Made by a program: the position numbers and the translations under genes. From contig JABUFC010000006.1 of the NCBI GenBank assembly GCA_013314715.1, forward strand, positions 17,551-81,550: 64,000 nucleotides of DNA, given 5' to 3'. The notes beneath the pieces were generated by a model, which had not been told where the DNA came from, made no database searches, and was given only the letters and a program-made list of their open reading frames with translations. Of this stretch, positions 44,666 through 53,684 are shown in pieces. Each line of letters opens with the position of its first letter. Positions within the stretch are counted from its first letter, which is position 1. This DNA comes from Bacteroidales bacterium. GTDB taxonomy: Bacteria > Bacteroidota > Bacteroidia > Bacteroidales > GWA2-32-17.

Positions 44666-45467
44666 TTTGAATACTTTTTTCTAGTGTTTTAAGCTCGCTT
44701 TGATATTTATATTTAACAACGTACACAAAATCGAGTTTATTAAACTGAGTGCTTAATTTTATGTTGATGTTATAAAAGTCGCTTCCTTCGTTATAATCAA
44801 AGTGTGATATTGTACCGATGGGGATACCTTCTGGAAATATTGCTGAGAATCCACTGGTTATTATGGTGTCTCCAATATGGAGTTTAACATGATAAGGGAT
44901 ATCCGAAAGATTAACATAATTGGAGTTTTTTCCATCCCAAGTTGTGGTTCCAAAATATTTATTTGTTTTTATACGTGCACTAATATGAGCATTCACATTG
45001 ATAATTGGAATTACGGTAGCAAAATGCGGTGAAGTACTTTTTACAATACCAACTACTCCTTCGGGGCATATTACAGCCATATCAGTTTTTATACTATCGT
45101 TAGAACCTTTGTTTATTATCAAGTAATTATTAGCAGTATATATATTGGCGTATATAACGTTTGCGACAATAAGATCGTAGTTTAAACAAGAGATATAAGA
45201 GTTATTTGTGTCTTTTTTGTTGAGTATAATTTTTCTTAAAAGTGCATTTTCGTTAGCTAATTTTCTGTTTTCATTGACTGTATTGAGGAATTGTTTTAAC
45301 GAATGATAACTTTTATATATATTACCCGTAAATTCTGATACTGTTTTTACACTGATAGCTCTTTGGTAGTCGTTGTTTTGAATCGTTAAAATTAAGCAAA
45401 AAGTTGCAAGCATTATAAATACAAGCAGATTGTGTTGCTTAATAATAAACTTTAAAATAGTTATCAT
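44655..45467 (-). CDS. mreC: Rod shape-determining protein MreC
   Basis: A 270-residue protein: a transmembrane helix (LLVFIMLATFCLILTIQNN) near the N-terminus, a short coiled coil (LKQFLNTVNENRKLANENALLR), then the periplasmic double beta-barrel domain with NKGSNDSIKTDMAVICPEGVVG (diagnostic part MAVICPEGVVGIV), HISARIKTNKYFGTTTW and GDTIITSGFSAIFPEGIPIG. It activates PBP2-RodA. It overlaps mreD by 11 bases and lies 19 bases after mreB. Confidence 0.93.
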   Translation of the reverse strand: MITILKFIIKQHNLLVFIMLATFCLILTIQNNDYQRAISVKTVSEFTGNIYKSYHSLKQFLNTVNENRKLANENALLRKIILNKKDTNNSYISCLNYDLIVANVIYANIYTANNYLIINKGSNDSIKTDMAVICPEGVVGIVKSTSPHFATVIPIINVNAHISARIKTNKYFGTTTWDGKNSNYVNLSDIPYHVKLHIGDTIITSGFSAIFPEGIPIGTISHFDYNEGSDFYNINIKLSTQFNKLDFVYVVKYKYQSELKTLEKSIQNAQ

Positions 45468-45486
45468 ACAAATTCATAGATGTATA

Positions 45487-46512
45487 TTAGCGCATGAGTA
45501 TCGACTGAAAGCGATTTAAGTTTTTTAAAACGGTATTAGTTCCTTTGGCTACTGCAAGCAATGGGTCTGTAGCTACTTTGAATTTAAGATTAAATTTATC
45601 AGTAAGTCGTTTATCTAATCCTCTAATTTGAGAGCCACCACCAGCTAAATAAATGCAATTGTTGGTAATATCTTTATATAACTCTGCAGGTGTTTCTTCG
45701 AGTACTGTTTGAATAGCACTTTCGATACGCGATATACTTTTATCTAAACAATGTGCAATTTCTTGATAAGAAACGGGTATTTCAAGTGGCATAGACGCTG
45801 TAAGGCTTGGACCTTTTACAATGTAATCGGGTGGTGGATTATCTAGGTCGGTAACTGCTGCCCCAACTTTAATTTTGATTTCTTCGGCAGTACGTTCACC
45901 AACTTTCATATTATGTTGTGTACGCATGTATTCCATGATATCGGCAGTGAATACGTCGCCTGCAACACGTATAGATTTGTTACATACAATACCCGAAAGC
46001 GAAATAACTGCTATTTCGGTAGTTCCTCCACCAATATCAACAACAACATTGCCTTCTGGGGCTTCTACGTCTAAACCTATTCCAATTGCTGCTGCCATTG
46101 GTTCGTATATCATGTATACCTCACGGGCACCAGCATGTTCGGAGGAGTCTCGCACGGCACGAATTTCAACTTCAGTACTTCCAGATGGAATTGCAATCAC
46201 AAGCTTTAACGAAGGAGAAAAAAAACGTCGGCGGGGGTTTATTTTACGAATAAATTCACGCAACATTAGTTCTGCTGCATAGAAGTCGGCTATCACACCA
46301 TCTTTTAATGGGCGAATAGTACGTATATGAGCATGGGTTTTACCATGCATTTGTCGAGCTTGTTGACCTACAGCAACTACTTTTTTAGTGTCGTTATCTA
46401 TGGCTATTATTGATGGCTCGTCAACTACTATTTTATCATTGTAAGTAATGATAGTATTAGCTGTGCCTAAGTCAATTGCGAGTTCTTGATTAAAATATGA
46501 AAACAATCCCAT
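45487..46512 (-). CDS. mreB: Actin-like cell-shape protein MreB
   Basis: A 341-residue bacterial actin that guides wall synthesis. Family motifs: AIDLGTANTIITYND (phosphate 1), PLKDGVIADFYAAELMLREF, YMIYEPMAAAIGIGL, VVDIGGGTTEIAVISL (phosphate 2) and YLAGGGSQIRGLDKR (adenosine site). Length and composition are typical. It is first in a co-directional run of ten genes ending at uup, with its own promoter in the gap after purH. Confidence 0.97.
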   Translation of the reverse strand: MGLFSYFNQELAIDLGTANTIITYNDKIVVDEPSIIAIDNDTKKVVAVGQQARQMHGKTHAHIRTIRPLKDGVIADFYAAELMLREFIRKINPRRRFFSPSLKLVIAIPSGSTEVEIRAVRDSSEHAGAREVYMIYEPMAAAIGIGLDVEAPEGNVVVDIGGGTTEIAVISLSGIVCNKSIRVAGDVFTADIMEYMRTQHNMKVGERTAEEIKIKVGAAVTDLDNPPPDYIVKGPSLTASMPLEIPVSYQEIAHCLDKSISRIESAIQTVLEETPAELYKDITNNCIYLAGGGSQIRGLDKRLTDKFNLKFKVATDPLLAVAKGTNTVLKNLNRFQSILMR

Positions 46513-46531
46513 AATATGTATTTTTAACTTG

Positions 46532-46539
46532 CAAAGTTA
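46532..46539 (-). promoter_or_regulatory. Probable -7 box of the mreB operon promoter
   Basis: The minus strand reads TAACTTTGC, matching TAnnTTTG(C), 19 bases before the mreB ATG (46510-46512). No TTTG at the right distance; the upstream sequence runs into the purH end. Confidence 0.45.
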
Positions 46540-46557
46540 ATATATAAAATTTAATTT

Positions 46558-48075
46558 TTAATGCTTAAAATGTCGAAAATTTGTAAAAATCATTGATAAT
46601 TTTTTTTGATTACAATAGTCAATAGAATCTTTGTCGCGAATGCTTCCGCCTGGTTGTATAAAAGACTGAATACCAGCTTTATGTGCAATCTCAATGCTGT
46701 CTGCAAAGGGGAAAAAAGCATCGCTGGCAAGAACCGCTCCTTCTAAATTATGATGAAATGTTTGGGCTTTTTCAATGGCATGCTTAACTGCGTCAACTCT
46801 AGAGGTTTGACCAATACCACTACCTATAAGTTGTTTGTTTTTTACAATAATTATTGCATTGCTTTTAGTGTGCTTTACTATTTTATTTGCAAAAATTAAA
46901 TCATTTATTTCATTATCATTTGGTATTGAGTTAGTTACAAACTTAAAATGTTCAATGTTTTCAGTATGTAAATCGCGTTCTTCTATTAGAAGACCATTTA
47001 GAGCCGAACGTAAGGTATAGGTAGTCGAATTCCAATTTTTTAGTTTTAGTAATATTCTTTTTTGTTTTTTATTAAAAAGTTCAATAGCACTTGTTTCAAA
47101 ATGGGGTGCTACTAATATTTCGAAAAAGATAGTATCAATTTTTTGAGCTAATGTTAAGTCTATATTAAAGTTACATACAATAACGCCCCCAAAAGCACTT
47201 ACAGGATCGCCAGCTAATGCTTTTTCCCATGCAATAATAGGATTAGGGTCAGATGCAAGGCCACACGTATTATTGTGTTTTAAAATGGCTAAGGTTGGTT
47301 CGTCGAACTCTTTTAATAAATGTAAACCTGCATCTATGTCTAATAAGTTGTTATAGGATAATTCTTGACCTTGTATTTTATCAAATATATCAGAAGTATT
47401 ACCAATGTACCAACCTTTTTGATGTGGATTTTCGCCATATCTTAATGAATTTATTGGTGATAGCGGTATGTTTAAAAAAGGTGTGTCAGCAAAGTAGTTG
47501 TATATGAGTCGATCGTAGGCAGCTGAAGTTTCAAAAGCTTTTTTAGCTAAGTACTTACGTTGTTCTAATGTGGTTATACCCTTTTGTTGGTCGAGTATTT
47601 GGTGTAGATAAGAGTATTCATTTTGCGATGGAATAATTACAACGTCGTTATAGTTTTTAGCAGCAGCTCTAATAAGGCTAATGCCACCTATATCGATTTT
47701 TTCGATTATTTCGTTTTCGTCGCTGGTTTGTTTTATTGTATCTTCAAATGGATATAAATCGACAATGACTAAATCAATCGGAGTAATTTGGTATTTTACA
47801 ATTTCTTCGAGGTCTTGATTGTTTTCGCGACGATATAAAATTCCACCCATAATTGCAGGGTGTAGTGTTTTTACTCTACCTCCTAACATCGATGGATATG
47901 AGGTTAAATCTTCGACGGACGTTACTTTATAGCCTAATGTTTCGATATATTCTTTTGTGCCACCGGTTGAAATTATTTGAATATTCAATGCTGCTAATTT
48001 ATGAATAATACCTTCGATATTTTCTTTATGATAAATCGATATTAAAGCCGATTTAATTTGAATTTCGTTTTGCAT
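46558..48075 (-). CDS. purH: Bifunctional AICAR formyltransferase/IMP cyclohydrolase
   Basis: A 505-residue enzyme for the last two steps of IMP synthesis. IMP cyclohydrolase part: STGGTKEYIETLGY, MLGGRVKTLHPAIMGGIL and DLVIVDLYPFE; transformylase part: LRYGENPHQKG, LAILKHNNTCGLAS, DPVSAFGGVIVCN, GAVLASDAFFPFADS and the C-terminal FRHFKH. I start at the ATG at 48073-48075, not at an upstream ATG that would add 26 Lys/Arg-rich residues inside yjbQ: it follows the yjbQ stop by 2 bases, has an AGGAGA run just before it, and gives the normal family length. It stands directly upstream of mreB, a usual Bacteroidota order. Confidence 0.96.
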   Translation of the reverse strand: MQNEIQIKSALISIYHKENIEGIIHKLAALNIQIISTGGTKEYIETLGYKVTSVEDLTSYPSMLGGRVKTLHPAIMGGILYRRENNQDLEEIVKYQITPIDLVIVDLYPFEDTIKQTSDENEIIEKIDIGGISLIRAAAKNYNDVVIIPSQNEYSYLHQILDQQKGITTLEQRKYLAKKAFETSAAYDRLIYNYFADTPFLNIPLSPINSLRYGENPHQKGWYIGNTSDIFDKIQGQELSYNNLLDIDAGLHLLKEFDEPTLAILKHNNTCGLASDPNPIIAWEKALAGDPVSAFGGVIVCNFNIDLTLAQKIDTIFFEILVAPHFETSAIELFNKKQKRILLKLKNWNSTTYTLRSALNGLLIEERDLHTENIEHFKFVTNSIPNDNEINDLIFANKIVKHTKSNAIIIVKNKQLIGSGIGQTSRVDAVKHAIEKAQTFHHNLEGAVLASDAFFPFADSIEIAHKAGIQSFIQPGGSIRDKDSIDYCNQKKLSMIFTNFRHFKH

Positions 48076-48077
48076 AT

Positions 48078-48494
48078 TTATTCTCCTATAATTTTTACAA
48101 GTACTCTTTTTCTTCTTTTTCCATCGAATTCGCCGTAGAAAATTTGTTCCCATGGTCCAAAGTCGAGTTTGCCATTGGTAATGGCTATTACAACTTCGCG
48201 TCCCATAATGGTTCGTTTAAGGTGGGCATCGGCATTATCTTCGAATCCATTGTGTTTGTATTGTGAATAAGGTTTTTCGGGTGCTAATTTTTCGAGCCAA
48301 ACTTCAAAATCTTGATGCAAGCCATGTTCATCATCATTAATAAAAACGCTTGCTGTAATATGCATGGCATTTACTAAACATAATCCATCTTTAATTCCAC
48401 TTTCTCTAAGACATTGTTCTATTGCTGGAGTAATGTTTATAAACTCACGACGTTGTGAGGTTTCGAACCATAATTCTTTACGATACGATTTCAT
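48078..48494 (-). CDS. YjbQ/UPF0047 family protein
   Basis: A 138-residue single-domain protein of the YjbQ family (secondary thiamine-phosphate synthase enzyme). Visible motifs: [20 protein letters not shown] (diagnostic [12 protein letters not shown] with metal-binding His), [16 protein letters not shown] and [15 protein letters not shown]. Length normal. It is cotranscribed with purH, which starts right after. The promoter lies at about 48520. Confidence 0.88.
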   Translation of the reverse strand: MKSYRKELWFETSQRREFINITPAIEQCLRESGIKDGLCLVNAMHITASVFINDDEHGLHQDFEVWLEKLAPEKPYSQYKHNGFEDNADAHLKRTIMGREVVIAITNGKLDFGPWEQIFYGEFDGKRRKRVLVKIIGE

Positions 48495-48519
48495 AAGTTT
48501 ATACGCTGTTTTTTTGTTG

Positions 48520-48527
48520 CAAATGTA
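48520..48527 (-). promoter_or_regulatory. Probable -7 box of the yjbQ-purH promoter
   Basis: The minus strand reads TACATTTGC, a full match to TAnnTTTG(C), about 26 bases before the yjbQ ATG. No clear TTTG at -33. Confidence 0.45.
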
Positions 48528-48612
48528 TATAAAATTGGTACTTAACTATGAAAAGTTATTAACAATACAGTTTTTTTTATGAGCATTTTTATTGCTATTT
48601 TTACAAAAAAAA

Positions 48613-49191
48613 ATGTTTAAATTATATTTCAATATAGGTATTCAACATATTGCCGATGTTTATTCGTACGATCATATTTTATTTTTAATTTGTTTAACGG
48701 CTGTATATCTTATTCAGCAGTGGAAACAGATTTTAATTTTAATAACAGCTTTTACATTAGGTCATACTACTTCTTTAGCATTGGCTACTTTTAAAATTCT
48801 TCATTTTTCGTCTGAATGGATAGAGTTTTTAATTCCGGTAACTATATTTATTACAGGTCTTTGGAATGTAGTTACACTGTCTAATAAAGTTGAAGTTAAA
48901 ACGCATTGGGCTAAATATGTTACAGCCGTTTTTTTTGGTTTAATCCATGGTTTAGGTTTTTCGAATTATTTGCAGCAATTATTACAAAATGAAAAAGATA
49001 TTTTTACTTCATTATTGGCTTTTAATATAGGTATTGAGGTTGGGCAAATATTGATTGTTTTTATTATTTTAATTGTCAATATTATTCTTTTGTATGGTTT
49101 TAAAATAAATCGTCGCGATTGGGTAAATATTTTTAGTGGGGCAGGGATGGGGGTGGCTTTAACCCTTATTATTAATCGTTTGCCTTGGTAA
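48613..49191 (+). CDS. HupE/UreJ-family membrane protein
   Basis: A 192-residue polytopic protein of about six helices. The metal-binding style motifs HIADVYSYDHILFLI near the N-terminus, FTLGHTTSLALA and FGLIHGLGFSNYL match the HupE/UreJ_2 group, which includes nickel or cobalt permeases. I use the ATG at 48613, seven codons inside the longest frame, because the extra N-terminal residues (LFLQKK) are not family-like. Its end overlaps aroQ by 20 bases on the opposite strand. Substrate unproven; no hydrogenase or urease is nearby. Confidence 0.8.
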   Translation: MFKLYFNIGIQHIADVYSYDHILFLICLTAVYLIQQWKQILILITAFTLGHTTSLALATFKILHFSSEWIEFLIPVTIFITGLWNVVTLSNKVEVKTHWAKYVTAVFFGLIHGLGFSNYLQQLLQNEKDIFTSLLAFNIGIEVGQILIVFIILIVNIILLYGFKINRRDWVNIFSGAGMGVALTLIINRLPW

Positions 49192-49609
49192 GGTGTTGAA
49201 TAGCCGCTTGAATTCCTAAAATATAAGAATACCAACCAAAACCACAAATACAACCGATGCAATGATTGGCTGTTATAGATTGATGTCGATATGGTTCTCG
49301 CGCAAATATATTTGATAAGTGCACTTCTACTACAGGAATCTGAATGGCAGCTATCGCATCAGAAATAGCGATAGATGTGTGCGTATATCCGCCGGGGTTT
49401 AAAATTACTGCTTGTGCATTAGTATTGGCAGCATGTAAAAAATTAACAATTTCGCCCTCGATGTTCGATTGTAAAAATGTAAAATTGATATTTGAAAAGT
49501 GAGATTTTATTTTTTCATTGATTTCGTCTAACGTCGAGGTTCCATAAATATTTTTTTCTCTTATACCGAGCATATTTAGGTTAGCACCGTTTATAATGGT
49601 AATATTCAT
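49172..49609 (-). CDS. aroQ: 3-dehydroquinate dehydratase, type II
   Basis: A 145-residue flavodoxin-fold enzyme of the shikimate pathway (3-dehydroquinate to 3-dehydroshikimate). Conserved: INGANLNMLGIREKNIYG (with the catalytic-loop Arg and Tyr), NPGGYTHTSIAISDA and VEVHLSNIFAREPYRHQS (catalytic His). Length standard. The family usually has NPGAYTHTS; the Gly here is a mild variation. It converges with the hupE-like gene and is divergent from xerD with 67 bases between starts. Confidence 0.95.
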   Translation of the reverse strand: MNITIINGANLNMLGIREKNIYGTSTLDEINEKIKSHFSNINFTFLQSNIEGEIVNFLHAANTNAQAVILNPGGYTHTSIAISDAIAAIQIPVVEVHLSNIFAREPYRHQSITANHCIGCICGFGWYSYILGIQAAIQHLTKAND

Positions 49610-49676
49610 ATAGTTAATTTTTATTTAATTATTGTAATTGAAAAAAATGAATTATTTTAGCACATAAAAATACAAC

Positions 49677-50576
49677 ATGAATTGGGAAAATGCAATAAAA
49701 GACTTTAAAGCTTATTTGAAAATCGAAAAATCTTTATCAAAAAACTCAATTGATGCTTATGTACATGATGTAATGCACTTATGCCGTTATTGTCAATCAC
49801 AACTCAAGCCTATAGCTCCCGATAGGGTTACGATGAATGATATAGAGTCTTTTTTAGCTTTTTTATATGATTTAGATATTCATCCTCGTTCGCAGGCACG
49901 TATTATATCGGGCATAAAGGCATTTTACTTTTTTTTAGAATTAAATGATCGTATTACAGAAAATCCTACCATGCTTATCTCGGCACCACGATTAGATAAA
50001 AAGCTTCCAACCGTTTTGAACGTAGAAGAGATAGACGCACTAATTAATGCCATTGATGTAAGCAAACCCGATGGTCATCGAAATAGAGCTATGCTTGAAA
50101 CTCTATATAGTTGTGGTTTACGAGTTTCAGAGCTTGTTTCGCTCAAGTTTAATCAACTATACTTTGATGAAGGTTTTATTAAAGTAATTGGTAAAGGAAA
50201 TAAAGAACGATTGGTTCCCATATCTGAACGTGCCATAAAAGAAATACAATTTTATTTTGAACAAGTTAGAAACACTCAGATAGCAAAGCCAGGTTACGAA
50301 AACTTTGTGTTTTTGAATCGAAATGGGAAAAATTTAACTCGTGTTATGGTCTTTTTAATTATAAAGAAATTGGCACAACAAATTGGTTTAACCAAAGAGA
50401 TTAGTCCTCATACTTTTCGACACTCGTTTGCGACCCATCTTGTTGAAGGTGGTGCCGATTTAAGGGCAGTTCAGGAAATGCTTGGTCATGAATCAATTAT
50501 AACAACAGAGATATATACTCACATTGATAAAACTTATTTAAAACAAGTCATTCATGATTATCATCCTCGTTCTTAA
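49677..50576 (+). CDS. xerD: Tyrosine recombinase XerD-like
   Basis: A 299-residue site-specific recombinase. N-terminal SAM-like domain at about 1-95, catalytic domain after. The active-site residues are visible: Arg in LYSCGLRVSELVSL, Lys in KVIGKGNKERLVP, His-x-x-Arg in HTFRHSFATHL, His in EMLGHESIITTEIY, and the nucleophile Tyr in IYTHID. The HTFRHSFATHLVEGGADLR-type segment and length point to the chromosome-dimer resolvases, not an integrase. No att sites or mobile genes nearby. Confidence 0.9.
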   Translation: MNWENAIKDFKAYLKIEKSLSKNSIDAYVHDVMHLCRYCQSQLKPIAPDRVTMNDIESFLAFLYDLDIHPRSQARIISGIKAFYFFLELNDRITENPTMLISAPRLDKKLPTVLNVEEIDALINAIDVSKPDGHRNRAMLETLYSCGLRVSELVSLKFNQLYFDEGFIKVIGKGNKERLVPISERAIKEIQFYFEQVRNTQIAKPGYENFVFLNRNGKNLTRVMVFLIIKKLAQQIGLTKEISPHTFRHSFATHLVEGGADLRAVQEMLGHESIITTEIYTHIDKTYLKQVIHDYHPRS

Positions 50577-50586
50577 GGAAAAGGAT

Positions 50587-51603
50587 TTATTGATATTTTT
50601 TCTTCAATTCATTGATTACTTGTTCAACAGTAATAGATTCAATACATTTGCAATGTTGTTGATGGCGGCAATGGTTACATTCTTTATCTAATACCAAGTA
50701 GCTTGCATTTTTGCCTATAGGTCTCCACCGCTGTGGAAAAATGGGACGCATAGGAGCATAAATGCCTATAGCTCGTTTACCAAGGGCGGCAGCAATATGT
50801 AGGGGACCTGTGCTGCATGCTACGATACCATCGGCTTCGTTGATGAGCGAGATATATTCCGATAAAGTTAATTTACCCGTTAAATCTTTTATTTTGGATT
50901 GATAAACTTTTAGAAGGTACTCCATTTCTTCGGCTTCTGCTTGTGTGCCTGTAATTATAATATTGTATTGATTTTCGGGTAAGATGCGAATAAGTTCGGC
51001 ATATTTATCAAGACCCCATTCGCGGGCACTCCCTTTAGATTTTGGGTGTAAAATTAAATTAAATTTTGTGCGATCAATAATTGAATATAGGCGTTCGGGC
51101 AAAGGGGCAACTTTAGTTAATCCGTAAAAACGATGTAAATCGGACACAGAAGGAAGGTCAAATTTGAGTTTAAGCGAACGAAGCAATTCGAGATTAAGCT
51201 CTGCTTCGTGTTTATTTGAATTTTTACGACCTAAATTTATCTTTTTGTTAACTGTAAAGTAATGGTATAAACGATGCGAAGTCCCGATTCTGTTTTTTAT
51301 TTTTGCTATTTTAGCTAATAAGGCTATTCGCTTGTTTGGATAAACATGAATAATAGTGTCGGCTTTAAGTCTTTTAAAGGCACGAATTTGCTTTTTAAAC
51401 GAATAATTTTGCCATTTATCCCATTCAATAATTTTGTCGATATGATGACAAGTTTCGAGCAATGGTTTAGTATAACTATTGCCTAAAAAAATAATTTCTG
51501 TGTTAGGATAATTTTCTTTTAAAACGCCAAGCATAGGCAAAGTTAATACCACATCGCCAATTTTATCGGTTCTACTTATTATGATGCGTTGAAAAGGTTC
51601 CAC
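50587..51603 (-). CDS. Family 9 glycosyltransferase (heptosyltransferase-like)
   Basis: A 338-residue GT-B protein of the ADP-heptose:LPS heptosyltransferase family. It begins IISRTDKIGDVVLTLPML, the family start, contains LILHPKSKGSAREWGLDKY (acceptor/nucleotide linker with diagnostic HPKSKGSAREW) and CSTGPLHIAAALGKRAIGIY (ADP binding). The tail has CNHCRHQQHCKCIESI, a Cys/His-rich segment which is unusual and could bind metal. It precedes a PKD/T9SS protein gene by no gap. Likely LPS core glycosylation. Confidence 0.88.
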   Translation of the reverse strand: MEPFQRIIISRTDKIGDVVLTLPMLGVLKENYPNTEIIFLGNSYTKPLLETCHHIDKIIEWDKWQNYSFKKQIRAFKRLKADTIIHVYPNKRIALLAKIAKIKNRIGTSHRLYHYFTVNKKINLGRKNSNKHEAELNLELLRSLKLKFDLPSVSDLHRFYGLTKVAPLPERLYSIIDRTKFNLILHPKSKGSAREWGLDKYAELIRILPENQYNIIITGTQAEAEEMEYLLKVYQSKIKDLTGKLTLSEYISLINEADGIVACSTGPLHIAAALGKRAIGIYAPMRPIFPQRWRPIGKNASYLVLDKECNHCRHQQHCKCIESITVEQVINELKKKYQ

Positions 51604-52440
51604 TTAGCGGATTAGTAAAATTTTACCAGAAAGCTTATATCCTTTAACATCTGATGAGGTAACATGATAATAATAAATGCCAGCAGGAAGCGGTATACCA
51701 GCAGAGCTATACCCATCCCATAGTAAGCGTTTGGCTGTTACAGAATAAACAATGGCTCCCCAGCGATTAAATATATCGAGAGTAAAATTATTATAACCAT
51801 TTGTTTTTATTGTAAAAAAATCGTTTTGTCCATCGTTATTGGGCGTAAAAATATTGGGGGCAGCTAAGGTATCAATGGTATTTAGATTTATCGTTGTTGT
51901 ATCTATACACCCTGCTCCAGCTTTAACTAAGAAGCTAACAGAATGGCTTCCTGCATTATTAAATAAATGAGTAATTACTGTGTCGCCGGCAAAAAATGGA
52001 GTGTTATCAAAATTCCAAAAATAATAATATGGATATCCATCATCATTTAAAACTTTTCCATGAAAGTATAACAAGAAAGAAGGTAAAAAAAGCGTGTCGG
52101 TATATTCAATGGATGTTTGAGGAAAATCACGTACATGAATGTAATCGGTTTTAGTTTTAGTTTGTGTGGCATTAGAACTAGATGCAGTAAGACTTACGGT
52201 ATAAAATCCAGGATTGTTGTAAGTATGTGTAGGATTTTTTATAGAATCGACGGCTGTGCCATCGCCAAAATCCCAATGCCAATTTTTAACAGTATCGCCA
52301 ACAGAGAGATCGGTAAATTGAATATTATATCCCGGACAAACCAAAGTCGTATCTGCTACAAAATTTACAGATATTTGTGCACTCGTTTTAATTACGAATA
52401 AACAATATAATATGATAAAGATTTTAAACTTTTTCAACAA
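51604..52440 (-). CDS. PKD-domain protein with gliding-associated (type B) T9SS sorting domain
   Basis: A 278-residue secreted protein: signal peptide ending TSAQ, one PKD domain at about 22-105 (NWHWDFGDGTAVDS, NPTHTYNNPGFYTVSL), an Ig/PKD-like second half (FWNFDNTPFF), then the C-terminal domain starting PNIFTPNNDGQNDFF and ending GYKLSGKILLIR, with FNRWGAIVY in between. This is the long gliding-motility-associated CTD (type B), which directs export by the T9SS and often attachment to the cell surface. The protein is small for the class. No enzymatic domain. Confidence 0.88.
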   Translation of the reverse strand: MLKKFKIFIILYCLFVIKTSAQISVNFVADTTLVCPGYNIQFTDLSVGDTVKNWHWDFGDGTAVDSIKNPTHTYNNPGFYTVSLTASSSNATQTKTKTDYIHVRDFPQTSIEYTDTLFLPSFLLYFHGKVLNDDGYPYYYFWNFDNTPFFAGDTVITHLFNNAGSHSVSFLVKAGAGCIDTTTINLNTIDTLAAPNIFTPNNDGQNDFFTIKTNGYNNFTLDIFNRWGAIVYSVTAKRLLWDGYSSAGIPLPAGIYYYHVTSSDVKGYKLSGKILLIR

Positions 52441-52460
52441 TTACTAATTCAATTTCCTTG

Positions 52461-52494
52461 CAAAAATAAAAAAAATGAATGGTATTCATACAAA
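52461..52494 (-). promoter_or_regulatory. Possible promoter of the PKD/T9SS protein gene
   Basis: The minus strand has TATTTTTGC with the box at 52461-52468 and a TTTG at 52491-52494, a 22-base gap, which is 2-3 bases longer than ideal. The first box lies about 20 bases before the ATG at 52440. Confidence 0.35.
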
Positions 52495-52519
52495 ATTCAA
52501 ATATTTTTTGTCAAATTTT

Positions 52520-53599
52520 TTACAATGTAGAATTGATAAAAAATTCTTTGGCTATTATTCGTAATGCCATGTAGCCTGGAATGGCAAGCATCATACCAAT
52601 TATACCAGCTAACATGCCCGAAGCTAAAATTACAATAAAGATTTCAAGTGGGTGAGCTTTTATAGCATTGGAAAATATGTAAGGTTGAATAAGAGAAGCA
52701 TCGAGAATATTTACAGTTAAATATACAATTGCCATGTATATCAAATGAGGTATTATGACATCGTATAAATCGAATGGAAGAAAAGTTAAAAAGCCAACAA
52801 GCATTCCAATGCTCAATGAAATAATAGGTCCAATGTAGGGTATAATATTAAAGATGGCACCAATTAGACCAAGCATGATAGCGGTTTTAAGATCGCAACC
52901 TACTATACTCATCCCTATGCATATAAGAGTAAAAATAATAAGTATATCGATAACAACACCCGAAAAATATCGCATAAGCATTTTGCTAATACTTAATAAA
53001 ACATGTTTAACCTCGGTTTGATATGATATGGGAACAAACATAAGTATGGTTCGTGTAAAGAGTCGGTCGTCTTTTAAAAAGAAAAATGAGATAAATGTGA
53101 TAACAAAAACAGCAACTAATAAATCAGTAATAATTCCTAGTAAGTTGCTAAATGTGTTTTGAATATGGTCGGCATTAAAAAAATACATGAATTTGTTTAC
53201 AACTAAACTCGATAAATTGCTATTTTCGGCATTAAGTAAGCCAAGTGAGTAAAGGTTTTTGCGAATACCTTCGAGCGGAATGGCTAGTTTGGAATTTAAT
53301 ACATCGGGGTTTATTGAAGCTAAATGATAAATTTCGTTAACAATCAATGGAAAAATACTATACAAAATAATGAATACCAAGGTCCAAAACATACCTAATA
53401 ACAAAATGGCTCTTAAAAATGAAGGAATGTAAAATTGCTTGAAATGCCATTTTTTTAATTTCAAATTAATAGGGTTAAGTATTAATGAGACAATAGCTGC
53501 TATTGTAACATATACCCATAATTTCCATAAAAAATAAGCTATGATGATAAAAACAATGGAAAAAAATGTTATTAATATGGTCGATTTATTGAACTTCAT
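52520..53599 (-). CDS. AI-2E family (PerM-like) membrane protein
   Basis: A 359-residue protein with about eight helices. Recognisable is the conserved region around VIDILIIFTLICIGMSIVG and GAIFNIIPYIGPIISLSIG, of which IFNIIPYIGP is the family signature. N-terminal helices are followed by a soluble domain (about 75-150). Family members include a putative autoinducer exporter and Na/H antiporters; substrate unknown. It is transcribed alone or from a promoter near 53672. Confidence 0.85.
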   Translation of the reverse strand: MKFNKSTILITFFSIVFIIIAYFLWKLWVYVTIAAIVSLILNPINLKLKKWHFKQFYIPSFLRAILLLGMFWTLVFIILYSIFPLIVNEIYHLASINPDVLNSKLAIPLEGIRKNLYSLGLLNAENSNLSSLVVNKFMYFFNADHIQNTFSNLLGIITDLLVAVFVITFISFFFLKDDRLFTRTILMFVPISYQTEVKHVLLSISKMLMRYFSGVVIDILIIFTLICIGMSIVGCDLKTAIMLGLIGAIFNIIPYIGPIISLSIGMLVGFLTFLPFDLYDVIIPHLIYMAIVYLTVNILDASLIQPYIFSNAIKAHPLEIFIVILASGMLAGIIGMMLAIPGYMALRIIAKEFFINSTL

Positions 53600-53671
53600 G
53601 AAATGTATATTTGGCTATTTTAAACTTTTATGAAAATAAAATGATTGACATTTTCTTTGGGCTTTATTATA

Positions 53672-53679
53672 CAAAGGTA
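53672..53679 (-). promoter_or_regulatory. Possible -7 box for the AI-2E family gene
   Basis: The minus strand reads TACCTTTG, a consensus -7 box, 73 bases upstream of the ATG at 53599. No well-placed -33; the position lies against the 3' end of the upstream gene. Confidence 0.35.
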
Positions 53680-53684
53680 TAAAA

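Noticed and set aside
48076..48153. Longer start of PurH adding 26 residues
   Set aside because: It would overlap yjbQ almost entirely in that stretch and add a Lys/Arg-rich leader not found in PurH; the ATG at 48075 fits length and gene spacing.
49677..50576. Phage or island integrase with flanking att sites
   Set aside because: The tyrosine recombinase looks like chromosomal XerD, and neighbours (aroQ, glycosyltransferase) are housekeeping genes. No direct repeats or mobile genes flank it.
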